64,000 nucleotides of DNA from Pararcticibacter amylolyticus. GTDB taxonomy: Bacteria; Bacteroidota; Bacteroidia; Sphingobacteriales; Sphingobacteriaceae. The DNA is taken from contig NZ_QEAS01000008.1 of the NCBI RefSeq assembly GCF_003130405.1, positions 45,496 through 109,495 of the forward strand. Direction: 5' to 3'. The notes beneath the pieces are model-generated. The model was not told the DNA's origin and did not search any database. It worked only from the letters and a program-made list of their open reading frames with translations. Shown in pieces: positions 9,496-18,437 of the stretch. A program made the position numbers and the translations under genes. Numbering within the stretch: position 1 is the stretch's first letter; every line of letters starts with the position of its first letter.

Positions 9496-9660
9496 GCAGG
9501 CAGGTCTCCTGGCTTGTAACAATCCGGCCGTCCTTCCCGCCGGTATCCTTACTGGCAGTGGACAATGTTGGCCCGGATTTTCTGATGTTACTTACAGTTG
9601 CGCGACAGCCCGTGATTTGCACACGGTTCCCTTTTAATTCTGATCTTCATCAGAAACCTG
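9496..9660 (-). ncRNA. Cobalamin (AdoCbl-type) riboswitch controlling metE
   Basis: Read on the minus strand, this stretch has all the main blocks of the cobalamin riboswitch in order. They are the P1 5' arm CAGGTTTC, AAAAGGGAA, the GTGCAAATCACGGGCTG and CGCGCAACTGTAAG core, CCACTG (B12-box region), a GGGAAGG segment, and AAGCCAGGAGACCTGCC closing the element. The terminal CAGGTTTC / GAGACCTG arms pair over eight bases (one G-U). Its 3' end lies about 160 bases upstream of the metE start, leaving room for an expression platform. Gene choice (B12-independent enzyme) fits a repressive switch. Family assignment rests on these conserved blocks, not on a covariance model. Confidence 0.95.
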
Positions 9661-9856
9661 TTCCGGCTGATTCAGTAAAGAAAGAACTTGTTTTGTTAGC
9701 CCTTTTAAGGATTAACGTTCGGGACAAATCTAGGAATAAAGATTATATTTCTGAATGAATCCCGATTAATCGGTTTATTAAACTAAATAATTGGTATTTT
9801 TGAGAATATTATTCCAATGTTCTAACTTTGCCGGCGACGTAAAAGAAAATTATTCC

Positions 9857-10318
9857 ATGGAAGAACTGGACGCCGCGGATCTGCAACTACTCAGGCTATT
9901 GGGTGAGAATTCAAAAATGACTGTTAAGGAATTAGCAGCCAGGGTCAATTTATCTCCCTCACCCGTTTTTGAAAGAGTAAAAAGGCTGGAAACAAAAGGA
10001 TATATAAAGAAGTATATCGCCTTAATAGACGCCGAAAAGTTAAATTACGGATTGATGGTATTCTGTAATATAAAACTTAAACAGCACGACAAAAGTATTG
10101 GAAGCCAGTTTGTAAAAGATATCATGCTTCTGACCGAGGTGGTCGAGTGTTATAATATCTCCGGAGATTACGATTTTCTTCTTAAGGTATTAGCCAGAGA
10201 CATGAAACACTACCAGGATTTTGTATTTAACAAGCTCGGATCGGTAACAAGTATAGGAAGTACTCATAGCACATTTGTTATGTGCGAGAATAAGAATACC
10301 TATAATATTAATATCTAA
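9857..10318 (+). CDS. Lrp/AsnC family transcriptional regulator
   Basis: This 153-residue regulator starts MEELDAADLQLLRLLGEN, the classic N-terminal winged-helix start of Lrp/AsnC proteins. The HTH is MTVKELAARVNLSPSPVFER with the wing RVKRLETKGYIKKYIALID. The C-terminal half is a RAM/AsnC ligand-binding domain containing EVVECYNISGDYDFLLKV, including the G-D-Y-D signature. I chose the ATG at 9857; an in-frame TTG at 9791 adds an unlikely extension. It is divergent from metE across the riboswitch region, so control of amino-acid (perhaps methionine) metabolism is a reasonable guess. Proximity is the only support for that link. Confidence 0.92.
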   Translation: MEELDAADLQLLRLLGENSKMTVKELAARVNLSPSPVFERVKRLETKGYIKKYIALIDAEKLNYGLMVFCNIKLKQHDKSIGSQFVKDIMLLTEVVECYNISGDYDFLLKVLARDMKHYQDFVFNKLGSVTSIGSTHSTFVMCENKNTYNINI

Positions 10319-10352
10319 TAGTCTGAATAACTTAGGGCGATGCTTACCTGTA

Positions 10353-11216
10353 TTACCGGAAGATAGTGCGGATTTTTCTGACGCCTTCCAAAAGCAATAC
10401 CGCGAGTATGCCCGCCGTTAATCCAAACGCTATTTCCTTAAGCATAGACGGTATCGTGGGGAGGAAATGGTGGAGGTATTCAATATTATGGGCAAATATA
10501 CCGCCTGATACCAGTATCAAAGCGATTGTACCGACTACAGCTAAAACCCTGATAATAACAGGAAGAGATTTTACCAGTAATGAGCCGATAGTTGCTAAAA
10601 AGCCCTTATTGCCCGAATACCGGATAAGTTTATAGCCGGTATCGTCCATCCTGACGATGAGCGCGACAATTCCGTAAACACCTATTGTTGCCAGCAATGC
10701 TACAGCTGATACGGTTAATATCTGCGTAATTAAACTTTCCTGTGCCACACTCCCAAGAGCAATGATCACAATCTCTATCGAAAGAATGAAGTCTGTGGTA
10801 ATTGCCGATTTAACCCTGGCGGCCTCAGCGGCAGTACTGTCCTGCCTGACCTCTTCAATCACCTCATGCCCCGCTTTCGGACGGTGAAAGAGGTATTCGA
10901 TAATTTTTTCTACTCCTTCGTAAGCCAGGTATACTCCTCCTAGTATCAGGATCACTTTAATTGCCAGCGGGAAAAGGGCGTTTAATATCAGGGCTATCGG
11001 AACAATAATGACTTTGTTAATAAGTGAGCCCTTTGTGATAGCCCAGAGCACTGGTAATTCCCTGGAAGACAGAAAGCCTGTAGCTTTTTCGGCATTCACA
11101 GCCAGGTCATCGCCCAGTATACCGGCCGTTTTACGGGCAGCGACTTTTGTTGTCACAGCCACATCGTCCATCAGAGCAGTTATATCATCCAAAATTGCAA
11201 AAAAACCAGATGCCAT
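10353..11216 (-). CDS. DUF808 family inner-membrane protein (YedI-like)
   Basis: The 287-residue protein starts MASGFFAILDDITALMDDVA, the very conserved opening of DUF808/YedI proteins. KVAARKTAGILGDDLAVNAEKATGF follows, still family-typical. At least five hydrophobic segments are visible, for example VIIVPIALILNALFPLAIKVILILGGVYLAY, DFILSIEIVIIALGSVAQ and LITQILTVSAVALLATIGVYGIVAL. They place the protein in the inner membrane. Family members are conserved, but their biochemical role is not established as far as I know. It converges on the Lrp gene with a 34-base gap and has no evident operon partner. Confidence 0.9.
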   Translation of the reverse strand: MASGFFAILDDITALMDDVAVTTKVAARKTAGILGDDLAVNAEKATGFLSSRELPVLWAITKGSLINKVIIVPIALILNALFPLAIKVILILGGVYLAYEGVEKIIEYLFHRPKAGHEVIEEVRQDSTAAEAARVKSAITTDFILSIEIVIIALGSVAQESLITQILTVSAVALLATIGVYGIVALIVRMDDTGYKLIRYSGNKGFLATIGSLLVKSLPVIIRVLAVVGTIALILVSGGIFAHNIEYLHHFLPTIPSMLKEIAFGLTAGILAVLLLEGVRKIRTIFR

Positions 11217-11474
11217 ATTTTTTAATTCGGAGGCGCTAATATAAGCTTAAATCAAATTTCCCGAAGGATCTAATTCAATCTCATCTAAATGAAAGATATG
11301 GACGGTTTGTAATTCAGTATAAGCTGAAAGTTGAATATACAAAACTATATGCAGGGAAAGATGAGATGACAAGTGTTTTTTTTTATCATATTGTCGGTAT
11401 TTGAGCAGATGTTTTAATAATTGTAGGAAATTATTGCTGGTATTTTGCTAAATTTGGTATGCAAGGTAGTGTAA

Positions 11475-12041
11475 GTGGCAAATTACAACGTATTTTCCGA
11501 TCAGCAGCTTCAATCTTTATTAAATGAAGGTGATGAACTTGCATTTACTGAAATCTATAACCGTCATTGGAAGTTTTTATACACAGCTGCATACAACGTT
11601 TTAAGACATAAAGAAGATACTCTTGATATTTGTCAGTCTGTTTTTATGTGGATGTGGGAAAATCACCAGGATATTACCATCAAAACCAGTTTACGAGCTT
11701 ATCTCTATACAGCTGTTAAGTATAAGGTAGCTAATTTAATCCGCCAGGGTAAGGTAAGAGAATCGTTCCTGGAGGATGTCCTGGGCAGTGAAATCCGGGC
11801 AGATGAGAAGCTCGAGCTGGAAATTAAGGAACTCAGACACTTTATAAGTCAATTGATAAATGAATTACCCGATAAATGCAGGGATGTTTTCTTATTGAGC
11901 CGGGATGAGCATTTAAGCCATAAGCAGATTGCCGAACGGTTAGGTATTTCTGAAAAAACTGTCGATGATCACATTACGCGCGCGTTGAAGAAGTTGCGGG
12001 CATCTTTGGGCAAGATGGCAACTATTTTTATTTCTTTCTAA
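11475..12041 (+). CDS. ECF-type RNA polymerase sigma factor (sigma-70 family)
   Basis: At 188 residues it has the usual ECF size, with only regions 2 and 4. Region 2 shows FTEIYNRHWKFLYTAAYNVL and the core-binding LDICQSVFMWMWENH helix. Region 4 ends in the HTH LSHKQIAERLGISEKTVDDHITRALKKLR. It starts with GTG; an upstream ATG at 11459 is out of frame. It is followed after about 118 bases by a FecR anti-sigma factor and then by a SusC with an STN domain. By family knowledge this forms a trans-envelope relay: ligand-loaded SusC signals through its STN to FecR, which frees the sigma factor to transcribe the downstream genes. Confidence 0.94.
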   Translation: MANYNVFSDQQLQSLLNEGDELAFTEIYNRHWKFLYTAAYNVLRHKEDTLDICQSVFMWMWENHQDITIKTSLRAYLYTAVKYKVANLIRQGKVRESFLEDVLGSEIRADEKLELEIKELRHFISQLINELPDKCRDVFLLSRDEHLSHKQIAERLGISEKTVDDHITRALKKLRASLGKMATIFISF

Positions 12042-12158
12042 ATCGACCGAAATTTTCTTTCTGATTTACAGTTATTTAATAATTTATTAAACTTTTCTCA
12101 ATTTTCGAACCGGTGTTCGCACGCTTTTATGTGCCTTACATATTATAGCGCAGGCGAT

Positions 12159-13304
12159 ATGGACATCAAATCATTCAACAACCTGGTTGATAAGGTTAAT
12201 AATAATACGGCTACAGATGAAGAACTGGCGCAATACAACGCCTGTTTGAACCGCTTAATGCCGGGAACAACAGATTGGACGCAACTTAGCGCCGAAAGTC
12301 CGGAAATTATAAAGGCCGAACTCTGGCGACGCATACAAACCGCCCGCAGTCCTGCTAAAATACGCACTATATGGCCCAGGATAGCAGTAGCTGCTTCAAT
12401 TGTTTTAGCAATATCAGTTGGTAGCTATTTTATGATTTACAAGAATAATGAAGAGGTACCCTATTTTGCAAACGACATCTTACCCGGCCGTAACCAGGCA
12501 ACGCTCACACTGGCTAACGGGCAAAAGATTATTCTCACCATGGGTTTATCCGGGCAACTGGCGCAACAGGGAAATACCACCATTGGCGTAAGCAGTCAAA
12601 ATGCCATAACTTACACTACCTCGGGCGCAGACACCCATTCAGCCGTAACCTATAATACCTTATCCACCGCAGTCGGAGAGCAATCGCCATATCCTTTGGT
12701 TTTACCCGACGGCACCAGGGTTTGGCTTGATGCTATGTCTTCTATTACATTTCCCGTATCGTTTAAGGGCAAGGACCGGACGGTGAAGGTTTCGGGTGAA
12801 GCTTATTTTGAGGTAGTTCACAACGATGCCCAACCCTTTAAAGTGATCCTTAAAAATCAAATTGTGGAGGATATCGGTACGCATTTTAATATCAGCGCCT
12901 ATGATGACGGGAGTGAAACCACCACTACTCTGCTGGAGGGGGCTGTTAAAGTTTCCCTCAGTGGTACCGTTCCGCATGGTAGTCGGCAAGAGCTGCTTTT
13001 AAAACCAGGTCAGCAGTCTGTTTTGAAAGGGAACTCTCTCTCTGCGGTTGATGTTGATCCGCAGGAAGCCATTGCCTGGAAAAACGGGTATTTCCGCTTT
13101 AACAACGAAAATATCCGGAGCGTCATGCTGCAACTTTCCCGCTGGTATGATATTGAGGTCCAATATCTAGGTCCTGTACCAGACGAGAAATTTTATGCCA
13201 CAAGCTCGCGGGAAAAGAATATCAGCGAAGTGCTGACTATGCTGCAAAAAACCAAAGGGGTTCGTTTTAAAATTGAAGGAAGGAGGGTTACTGTTATGCA
13301 ATAA
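12159..13304 (+). CDS. FecR family anti-sigma factor
   Basis: The protein has three parts. An N-terminal cytoplasmic segment of about 75 residues would hold the sigma factor. A single membrane helix follows (IAVAASIVLAISVGSYFMIY). The periplasmic FecR domain starts near EVPYFANDILPGRNQATLTL and includes LPDGTRVWLDAMSSITFPVSF and GEAYFEV. The C-terminal DUF4974 region (RSVMLQLSRWYDIEV to FKIEGRRVTVM) is the STN-like part expected to contact the SusC. I chose ATG 12159 (MDIKSFNNLVDKV); an in-frame ATG at 12129 adds ten residues. A hairpin separates this gene from the SusC gene. Confidence 0.93.
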   Translation: MDIKSFNNLVDKVNNNTATDEELAQYNACLNRLMPGTTDWTQLSAESPEIIKAELWRRIQTARSPAKIRTIWPRIAVAASIVLAISVGSYFMIYKNNEEVPYFANDILPGRNQATLTLANGQKIILTMGLSGQLAQQGNTTIGVSSQNAITYTTSGADTHSAVTYNTLSTAVGEQSPYPLVLPDGTRVWLDAMSSITFPVSFKGKDRTVKVSGEAYFEVVHNDAQPFKVILKNQIVEDIGTHFNISAYDDGSETTTTLLEGAVKVSLSGTVPHGSRQELLLKPGQQSVLKGNSLSAVDVDPQEAIAWKNGYFRFNNENIRSVMLQLSRWYDIEVQYLGPVPDEKFYATSSREKNISEVLTMLQKTKGVRFKIEGRRVTVMQ

Positions 13305-13333
13305 ACATTAACTCAAACGGTAATCAACGAGAA

Positions 13334-13361
13334 AGCCATCCTGATTGGCGTCGGGATGGCT
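13334..13361 (+). terminator. Hairpin between fecR and susC (candidate attenuator)
   Basis: Perfect 8-bp arms AGCCATCC and GGATGGCT enclose a 12-base loop, 30 bases after the FecR stop and about 110 before the SusC start. No clean U-tract follows. It may lower read-through from the sigma/anti-sigma genes into susC. The second ECF locus has a hairpin in the same place. Confidence 0.4.
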
Positions 13362-13469
13362 GAAGTAGGATTACTTTAATAATTATAATCAACTTATTAA
13401 ATCATCGCGAAGAGCCTGGTGCATCCTGACAAATGAAAAGGCAATCCGCATTAAACCCTACTGCAACAA

Positions 13470-16400
13470 ATGTACACTTTTTACTTAAAGTTCCTTGTGC
13501 AGCCGCCTGGCCGTACAGTAAAAAAAATCCTGTTGATTATGAAGTTAAGCTCTCTTCTGCTGATCACAGTCATATTGCATGTCAGCGCCAAAACTTCGGC
13601 CCAAAAAGTTACATTACTGGCAAAAAATGCCCCTCTTGTCGAGATTTTTAATCAGATCAGGGCACAAACAGGATACGATTTTGCCGTCACCTCTGCAACT
13701 CTTATGGATGCCAGGCCGGTGACGATCGAGGTGAAAAATGCCGAACTGCATGACGTTTTAGAAAAGATATTTGATAAGCAGCCTTTAGATTACTCAATTG
13801 AAAACAAATCCGTAATTGTATCCAGGAAAGTCCCGTCAATCGTTGAAAATGTTAAAAGTAAAGCTGCCCGGCTTTTTCACTTGCCTGCACCTGTAAAAGG
13901 CAGGGTAGTTGACACTCTGGGAATGCCCCTGATTGGCGCTACTGTCATTTTAAAGGGCACAAACTACCGTGCTTTTACAGATAATGACGGAAACTTTGTT
14001 TTTCCCTCCGTTCCGCACGGCCGCTATACACTGGCAATAAGCTATGTCGGGTATGCGAAAGTAGAAATGAACATAACGGTAGATGGCCAGGAACTGAATT
14101 TCTTTATAATTACGCGTTTAACTGCTTCCTCGCTTGACAAGGTACAGATTGTTGCTTACGGTAAAGAATCTAAACGCTTTAGTGTTGGAACGGTACATAC
14201 TGTTAGTGCCGAAGCAATAGAAAAACAACCTGTGACTAATCCTTTACTGACGCTGCAGGGACAGGTGCCCGGTTTATCCGTTATTGCCATGAATGGTGTA
14301 CCCGGTTCAACAACCTTGTTACAGGTACGCGGTCAAAACGGACTGGCAACTTCCCAGAACTTTAAACCGTATGACCAGCCTCTCTTCTTAGTAGACGGGG
14401 TACCTTTTGCACCGCAGAATGTTAATATAAATCAGTTGTCAAATCTTGCCACTTCGCAGAGTTTTAGCGGCGGAATAAACCAGGCAACCGGCCTCGGTGC
14501 TTTTAACGGTATTAACCCCAACGATATTGAAAGCATTACCATACTTACTGGTGCCAATGCAACAGCTATTTACGGCACCAAGGGATCTAACGGCGTTGTT
14601 TTGATAACCACAAAAAAAGGGAAAGCAGGTAAAACCACTGTCGATATCAATGTAAACTCACAGGTAAACCAGGTTGCCAGGCCGGTGAAACTGTTGAGTA
14701 CCGGCCAATATATTCAATTAAGAAAGCAGGCGTATGAGCTGGACGAGATTGAACCCAGCGGCGATCCCAATAACTATTCCGGTTTTGCGCCCGACCTCTT
14801 TCTTTTCGACCAGGGTAAATATACCAACTGGCAAAAGGTCATTCAGGGAAACTCCACTCACAATTCAGATATTCATCTTAGCGTGTCTGGCGGAACTGAA
14901 AATAGTACCTTTATGGTGTCAGGCGGCTATACACGCTCAGATTATAATTATCCCGGTAATTTCGCTGACCAGCGATATAGCCTGCATAGCGCTCTGACCG
15001 CTGCTTCAGCAAATAAAAAGCTCACCCTCTCGCTGATAGCAGATTATTCCTATGATCAAAATAATTCTGCAGGTATGGGAGGCTCTGCGCAAGTGATTAT
15101 GGCGCCTAATACCCCCGATCTGAGGGATGCGGACGGTAATTTAGTGTGGAACTACAAAGGCGTACCATTTGAGAATAATTTTTATGCCTCATTATTATGT
15201 CCTACCAACCTGGAAACCTACAATTTCAATAGCTCTTTCAACATAAATTATGAACTGATAAAAGGGTTAACTATTGGCGCTAATGTAGGCTTTAGCCGTA
15301 ATACCAATGCCGAACATTCTATTGCGCCAAAGATTGCGCAATATCCTTCATCATACGCCCAAAGCAATGCAGCCTTTGCAAATGGCGCCGCACAGGACAT
15401 TAACATTGAACCTCAAATAAATTATGAAAAGAATATGCGTAAAAGCATGTTGACTGTATTGTTAGGAGGTACTTATGAAAAGAACACCACCAATACCTAT
15501 CAGGTACAAGCGTATAACTATTCAAACGATAATTTTCTCAATTCAATAAACGGAGCAACCTCACTAACTTCCTGGGACGGGCAAGGGCTGTATAAATACG
15601 TCGCCTTGTTTGGACGGTTAAAATATATTTACAATCAGAAGTATATTTTAGAATTTAGCGGCCGGAGAGACGGTTCAAGTAATTTTGGTCCGGGCAGACA
15701 ATTCGGCACTTTTGGTTCTGCCGGTGCCGGCTGGATCTTCTCTGAGGAGAAAGGCTTCGAAAACACTCTGCCTTTTATCAGCTTCGGCAAGCTTTCCGGA
15801 AGTTACGGAACTACGGGGCAGAATGCGTCTCAGAGCTATCAGTATCAGCCATTATACAGCCCCTATCCATACGGTAATACCACCCCTTTCCAGGATATTA
15901 AACAAATTATTCCTGTCAACCTTTACAACCCCGATTTTCATTGGGCAACAAAAAGATCGATCGACCTGTCTCTGGCTCTTGGTTTTTTTGCCGATCGTTT
16001 GTTGTTAAATGCGACTTATTACAGGCAGCGTCAGGACGATCAGCTTGTTGCCTACCCATTGGCCGGACAAGCCGGTTTTTCAACAGTATTTGAAAACCAG
16101 GACGCCACTGTTCAGAACAAAGGATGGGAGTTCACCTTGTCATCATCCAATATAAAAACCCGTAATTTCACATGGACAAGCAACTTCAATTTAACCTTCA
16201 ATAGAAATAAACTCCTCTCATTTCCCAATCTGGAATCATCATCCTATGCTCAGCAGTATGTTGTAGGCCAGCCTACGTCTGTTATGTTTGGCTATAAATA
16301 TAAAGGGGTAAATCCGGCAACGGGATTATTTGAGTTTTACGCAGCCGACGGAACGCTTACATCCCGTCCCCAATATGGCACGGCGGCGACTGGCGGCGAC

Positions 16401-16919
16401 CAGGTGATCATCGGAAACCGGGAGACTAAATATATGGGTGGTTTTGGCAATACCTTTACTTACAAAAAGCTGAGCCTGTACGTTTTCTGCCAGTTTAACA
16501 GCAGTATGCAGCCCAATGCCCTTTCGGCCCTTTATAATAACAGTGTTCCTGGTTATCAGGCCAATGTACCCGCTTACATACTGGGTAAATATTGGACTGC
16601 TCCCGGTCAGAATGCCGAAATTCAACGTTTAGCAAGTAGTTACAATTCACCGTATGTTGACCCTGTATATAGCTTTGTTCAGTCAACCGGAGCCTACTCA
16701 AACGTTACTTACCTGAGGGTTAAAACGGCGTCGTTATCTTATGACCTGCCTGCCGCCTGGCTCGCAAAGGCTCATATTAAGAATGGCAGTGTTTTCGCCA
16801 ATGCTCAAAACCTGTTCACCTTCAGCGACTACAAGTTCGGCGATCCGGAACAACCCGGCAATTTTGCGGCCTTCCCCTTACAACGTATCCTCGCATTTGG
16901 CTTAAATCTCAAACTGTAA
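13470..16919 (+). CDS. SusC/RagA TonB-linked outer-membrane protein with STN domain
   Basis: This 1149-residue outer-membrane transporter is the channel of a SusCD pair. After a signal peptide (MKLSSLLLITVILHVSAKTSAQ, core Met24 at 13539) comes an STN signalling domain (about 45-110; VEIFNQIRAQTGYDFAV). A carboxypeptidase-regulatory-like barrel follows (about 143-222; VKGRVVDTLGMPLIGATVILKG). The TonB plug comes next, with QVPGLSVIAMNGVPGSTTLLQVRG and the SusC signature TGANATAIYGTKGSNGVVLITTKKG. The rest is the beta barrel ending NLKL. The STN ties it to the upstream sigma/FecR pair. Unlike the two SusCs of the PUL regions, no glycoside hydrolase lies near it; the following genes are SusD, ABC transport and MutS-like genes. 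The substrate is unknown and need not be a glycan. Confidence 0.95.
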   Translation: MYTFYLKFLVQPPGRTVKKILLIMKLSSLLLITVILHVSAKTSAQKVTLLAKNAPLVEIFNQIRAQTGYDFAVTSATLMDARPVTIEVKNAELHDVLEKIFDKQPLDYSIENKSVIVSRKVPSIVENVKSKAARLFHLPAPVKGRVVDTLGMPLIGATVILKGTNYRAFTDNDGNFVFPSVPHGRYTLAISYVGYAKVEMNITVDGQELNFFIITRLTASSLDKVQIVAYGKESKRFSVGTVHTVSAEAIEKQPVTNPLLTLQGQVPGLSVIAMNGVPGSTTLLQVRGQNGLATSQNFKPYDQPLFLVDGVPFAPQNVNINQLSNLATSQSFSGGINQATGLGAFNGINPNDIESITILTGANATAIYGTKGSNGVVLITTKKGKAGKTTVDINVNSQVNQVARPVKLLSTGQYIQLRKQAYELDEIEPSGDPNNYSGFAPDLFLFDQGKYTNWQKVIQGNSTHNSDIHLSVSGGTENSTFMVSGGYTRSDYNYPGNFADQRYSLHSALTAASANKKLTLSLIADYSYDQNNSAGMGGSAQVIMAPNTPDLRDADGNLVWNYKGVPFENNFYASLLCPTNLETYNFNSSFNINYELIKGLTIGANVGFSRNTNAEHSIAPKIAQYPSSYAQSNAAFANGAAQDINIEPQINYEKNMRKSMLTVLLGGTYEKNTTNTYQVQAYNYSNDNFLNSINGATSLTSWDGQGLYKYVALFGRLKYIYNQKYILEFSGRRDGSSNFGPGRQFGTFGSAGAGWIFSEEKGFENTLPFISFGKLSGSYGTTGQNASQSYQYQPLYSPYPYGNTTPFQDIKQIIPVNLYNPDFHWATKRSIDLSLALGFFADRLLLNATYYRQRQDDQLVAYPLAGQAGFSTVFENQDATVQNKGWEFTLSSSNIKTRNFTWTSNFNLTFNRNKLLSFPNLESSSYAQQYVVGQPTSVMFGYKYKGVNPATGLFEFYAADGTLTSRPQYGTAATGGDQVIIGNRETKYMGGFGNTFTYKKLSLYVFCQFNSSMQPNALSALYNNSVPGYQANVPAYILGKYWTAPGQNAEIQRLASSYNSPYVDPVYSFVQSTGAYSNVTYLRVKTASLSYDLPAAWLAKAHIKNGSVFANAQNLFTFSDYKFGDPEQPGNFAAFPLQRILAFGLNLKL

Positions 16920-16931
16920 AAAATTATTCCC

Positions 16932-18341
16932 ATGACAAAGATATTTTCTTATAAAAATAGAATCCTGGCAGCGGGGACGTTTATTATCCTGAGTACTACT
17001 CTTTCGTGTAAAAAACTAATAGAGATCCCGCCCAACCCGCCAACAAGTATTACCCGGCAGGCGGCATTTGCAGACAGCGCCACGGCCATGTCTGCTGTTG
17101 CTGGCGTATATTCTTTTACGCCGAGCACAAACGGCAATGGCATTCCTTACCATAATGGCCTGTTTGATGTAACTACGGCACTCGCAGGTAACGAAGTAGC
17201 TTATATGGGCACTTACGGGGACGATGCTCAATATTACAGTCACACTCTTACACCGCAAAATGACAGACTAAACGAGTTATGGTCGGTACCTTACGCCGGG
17301 ATTTATCAGGTAAATGATATCCTGGCCAACATCACCGGCAACAATAAGTTATCTGCTTCATTTGTAAAGCAAATTACAGGAGAAATGGAGTTCGTAAGGG
17401 CTTTTATTTATTTTTACCAGGTAAATTTGTTCGGCGGAGTGCCGTTGGTTACTTCCACTGATTACACCACCAATACCCGGCTTCCCCGGGCTACGGCAAC
17501 AGAAATCTATGACCAGATCTTTAAGGATCTCGACGGCGCAGCTAAGAAACTACCGGCGACTTACCCCTCAGCCGGGCATGTGCGGCCTAACCTCTACACC
17601 GTCATAGCATTACGGGCGAAAGTTAACCTTTACCGGGGCAATTGGCAAGCTGCTTATAACGAGGCTGATTCGGTTATTACGCGAGGTGGTTTCAGTCTTT
17701 TAACTGATCTTAACAGCGTATTTTTAGAAGAAAGCGCAGAGGCAATCTGGCAGGTGCCTGTTCTGGACGCCTACCAGGGATCGGGAGATGCCATGATTTT
17801 TGTATCCCAGGGTGGGATACCCAATTATTTGGTAACAGATTCTCTGCTGAATAAGTTTGATGATAAAGACTTGCGCAAGGCAGCCTGGCTCGGTTTTAAC
17901 GTGGTAGACAACGATACGCTGTATTACCCTTTTAAGTATAAAGATGTTGTGCCAACAACTCCTGCCACAAACTTTATGCTGCTCAGGTACGCCGAAATGT
18001 ATCTGATCAGGGCTGAAGCTGCTGCGCAACTGGGAGGACTGGCTGAAGCAGTGGATGATATAAATATTATCCGTCGCAGGGCAGGTTTAACACCTGTTTA
18101 CCCGGCAACCCAAACCGCTGTGCTGGATGCCATACGACAGGAGCGAAGGCTGGAGATGTGTTTCGAATTTGGGAACAGGTTTTTTGACCTGAACAGAACC
18201 AGTACCGATAACAAATACCCTTCCTCCGGGCAGGCGCCCGCCGTATTGCCCGGATGGAAGCCAGATTTCGCCATCTTTCCGGTGCCCCAAACGCAGCGAA
18301 CTTTAAACAGTCGTCTTACGCAAAATCCGGGCTATAATTAA
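16932..18341 (+). CDS. SusD/RagB surface lipoprotein
   Basis: This 469-residue lipoprotein starts 12 bases after the SusC stop and is its surface lid. A lipobox (LSTTLSC, about residue 21-27) is followed by KKLIEIPPNPPTS. The SusD-like N-terminal region (AVAGVYSFTPS; LWSVPYAGIYQVNDILANI) and the TPR-type helices around FVRAFIYFYQVNLFGGVPLVT are clear. The C-terminal RagB domain (LLRYAEMYLIRAEAAAQLGG; RQERRLEMCFEFGNRFFDLNR) is intact. It is shorter than the PUL SusDs here (641 and 646 aa), suggesting a smaller or different ligand. About 100 bases separate it from the ABC ATPase gene, with no evident promoter or terminator. Confidence 0.94.
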   Translation: MTKIFSYKNRILAAGTFIILSTTLSCKKLIEIPPNPPTSITRQAAFADSATAMSAVAGVYSFTPSTNGNGIPYHNGLFDVTTALAGNEVAYMGTYGDDAQYYSHTLTPQNDRLNELWSVPYAGIYQVNDILANITGNNKLSASFVKQITGEMEFVRAFIYFYQVNLFGGVPLVTSTDYTTNTRLPRATATEIYDQIFKDLDGAAKKLPATYPSAGHVRPNLYTVIALRAKVNLYRGNWQAAYNEADSVITRGGFSLLTDLNSVFLEESAEAIWQVPVLDAYQGSGDAMIFVSQGGIPNYLVTDSLLNKFDDKDLRKAAWLGFNVVDNDTLYYPFKYKDVVPTTPATNFMLLRYAEMYLIRAEAAAQLGGLAEAVDDINIIRRRAGLTPVYPATQTAVLDAIRQERRLEMCFEFGNRFFDLNRTSTDNKYPSSGQAPAVLPGWKPDFAIFPVPQTQRTLNSRLTQNPGYN

Positions 18342-18437
18342 CAATGTAATAAGCTATAACAAACCAATTGCAATTGCTTCCCGGGCAGTCATTCAACCTC
18401 CCGGGGCAGGCAGTTCCTGTTTGAGAAAAACGAAAAA

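Noticed and set aside
9381-9758. A 125-residue plus-strand ORF upstream of metE
   Set aside because: It overlaps the cobalamin riboswitch on the opposite strand and has no recognisable protein features.
13433-13651. A 72-residue ORF at the 5' end of the first susC, considered as a small peptide substrate of the ABC/MutS system
   Set aside because: It overlaps the signal peptide and STN region of susC in another frame and lacks a leader- or core-like composition.
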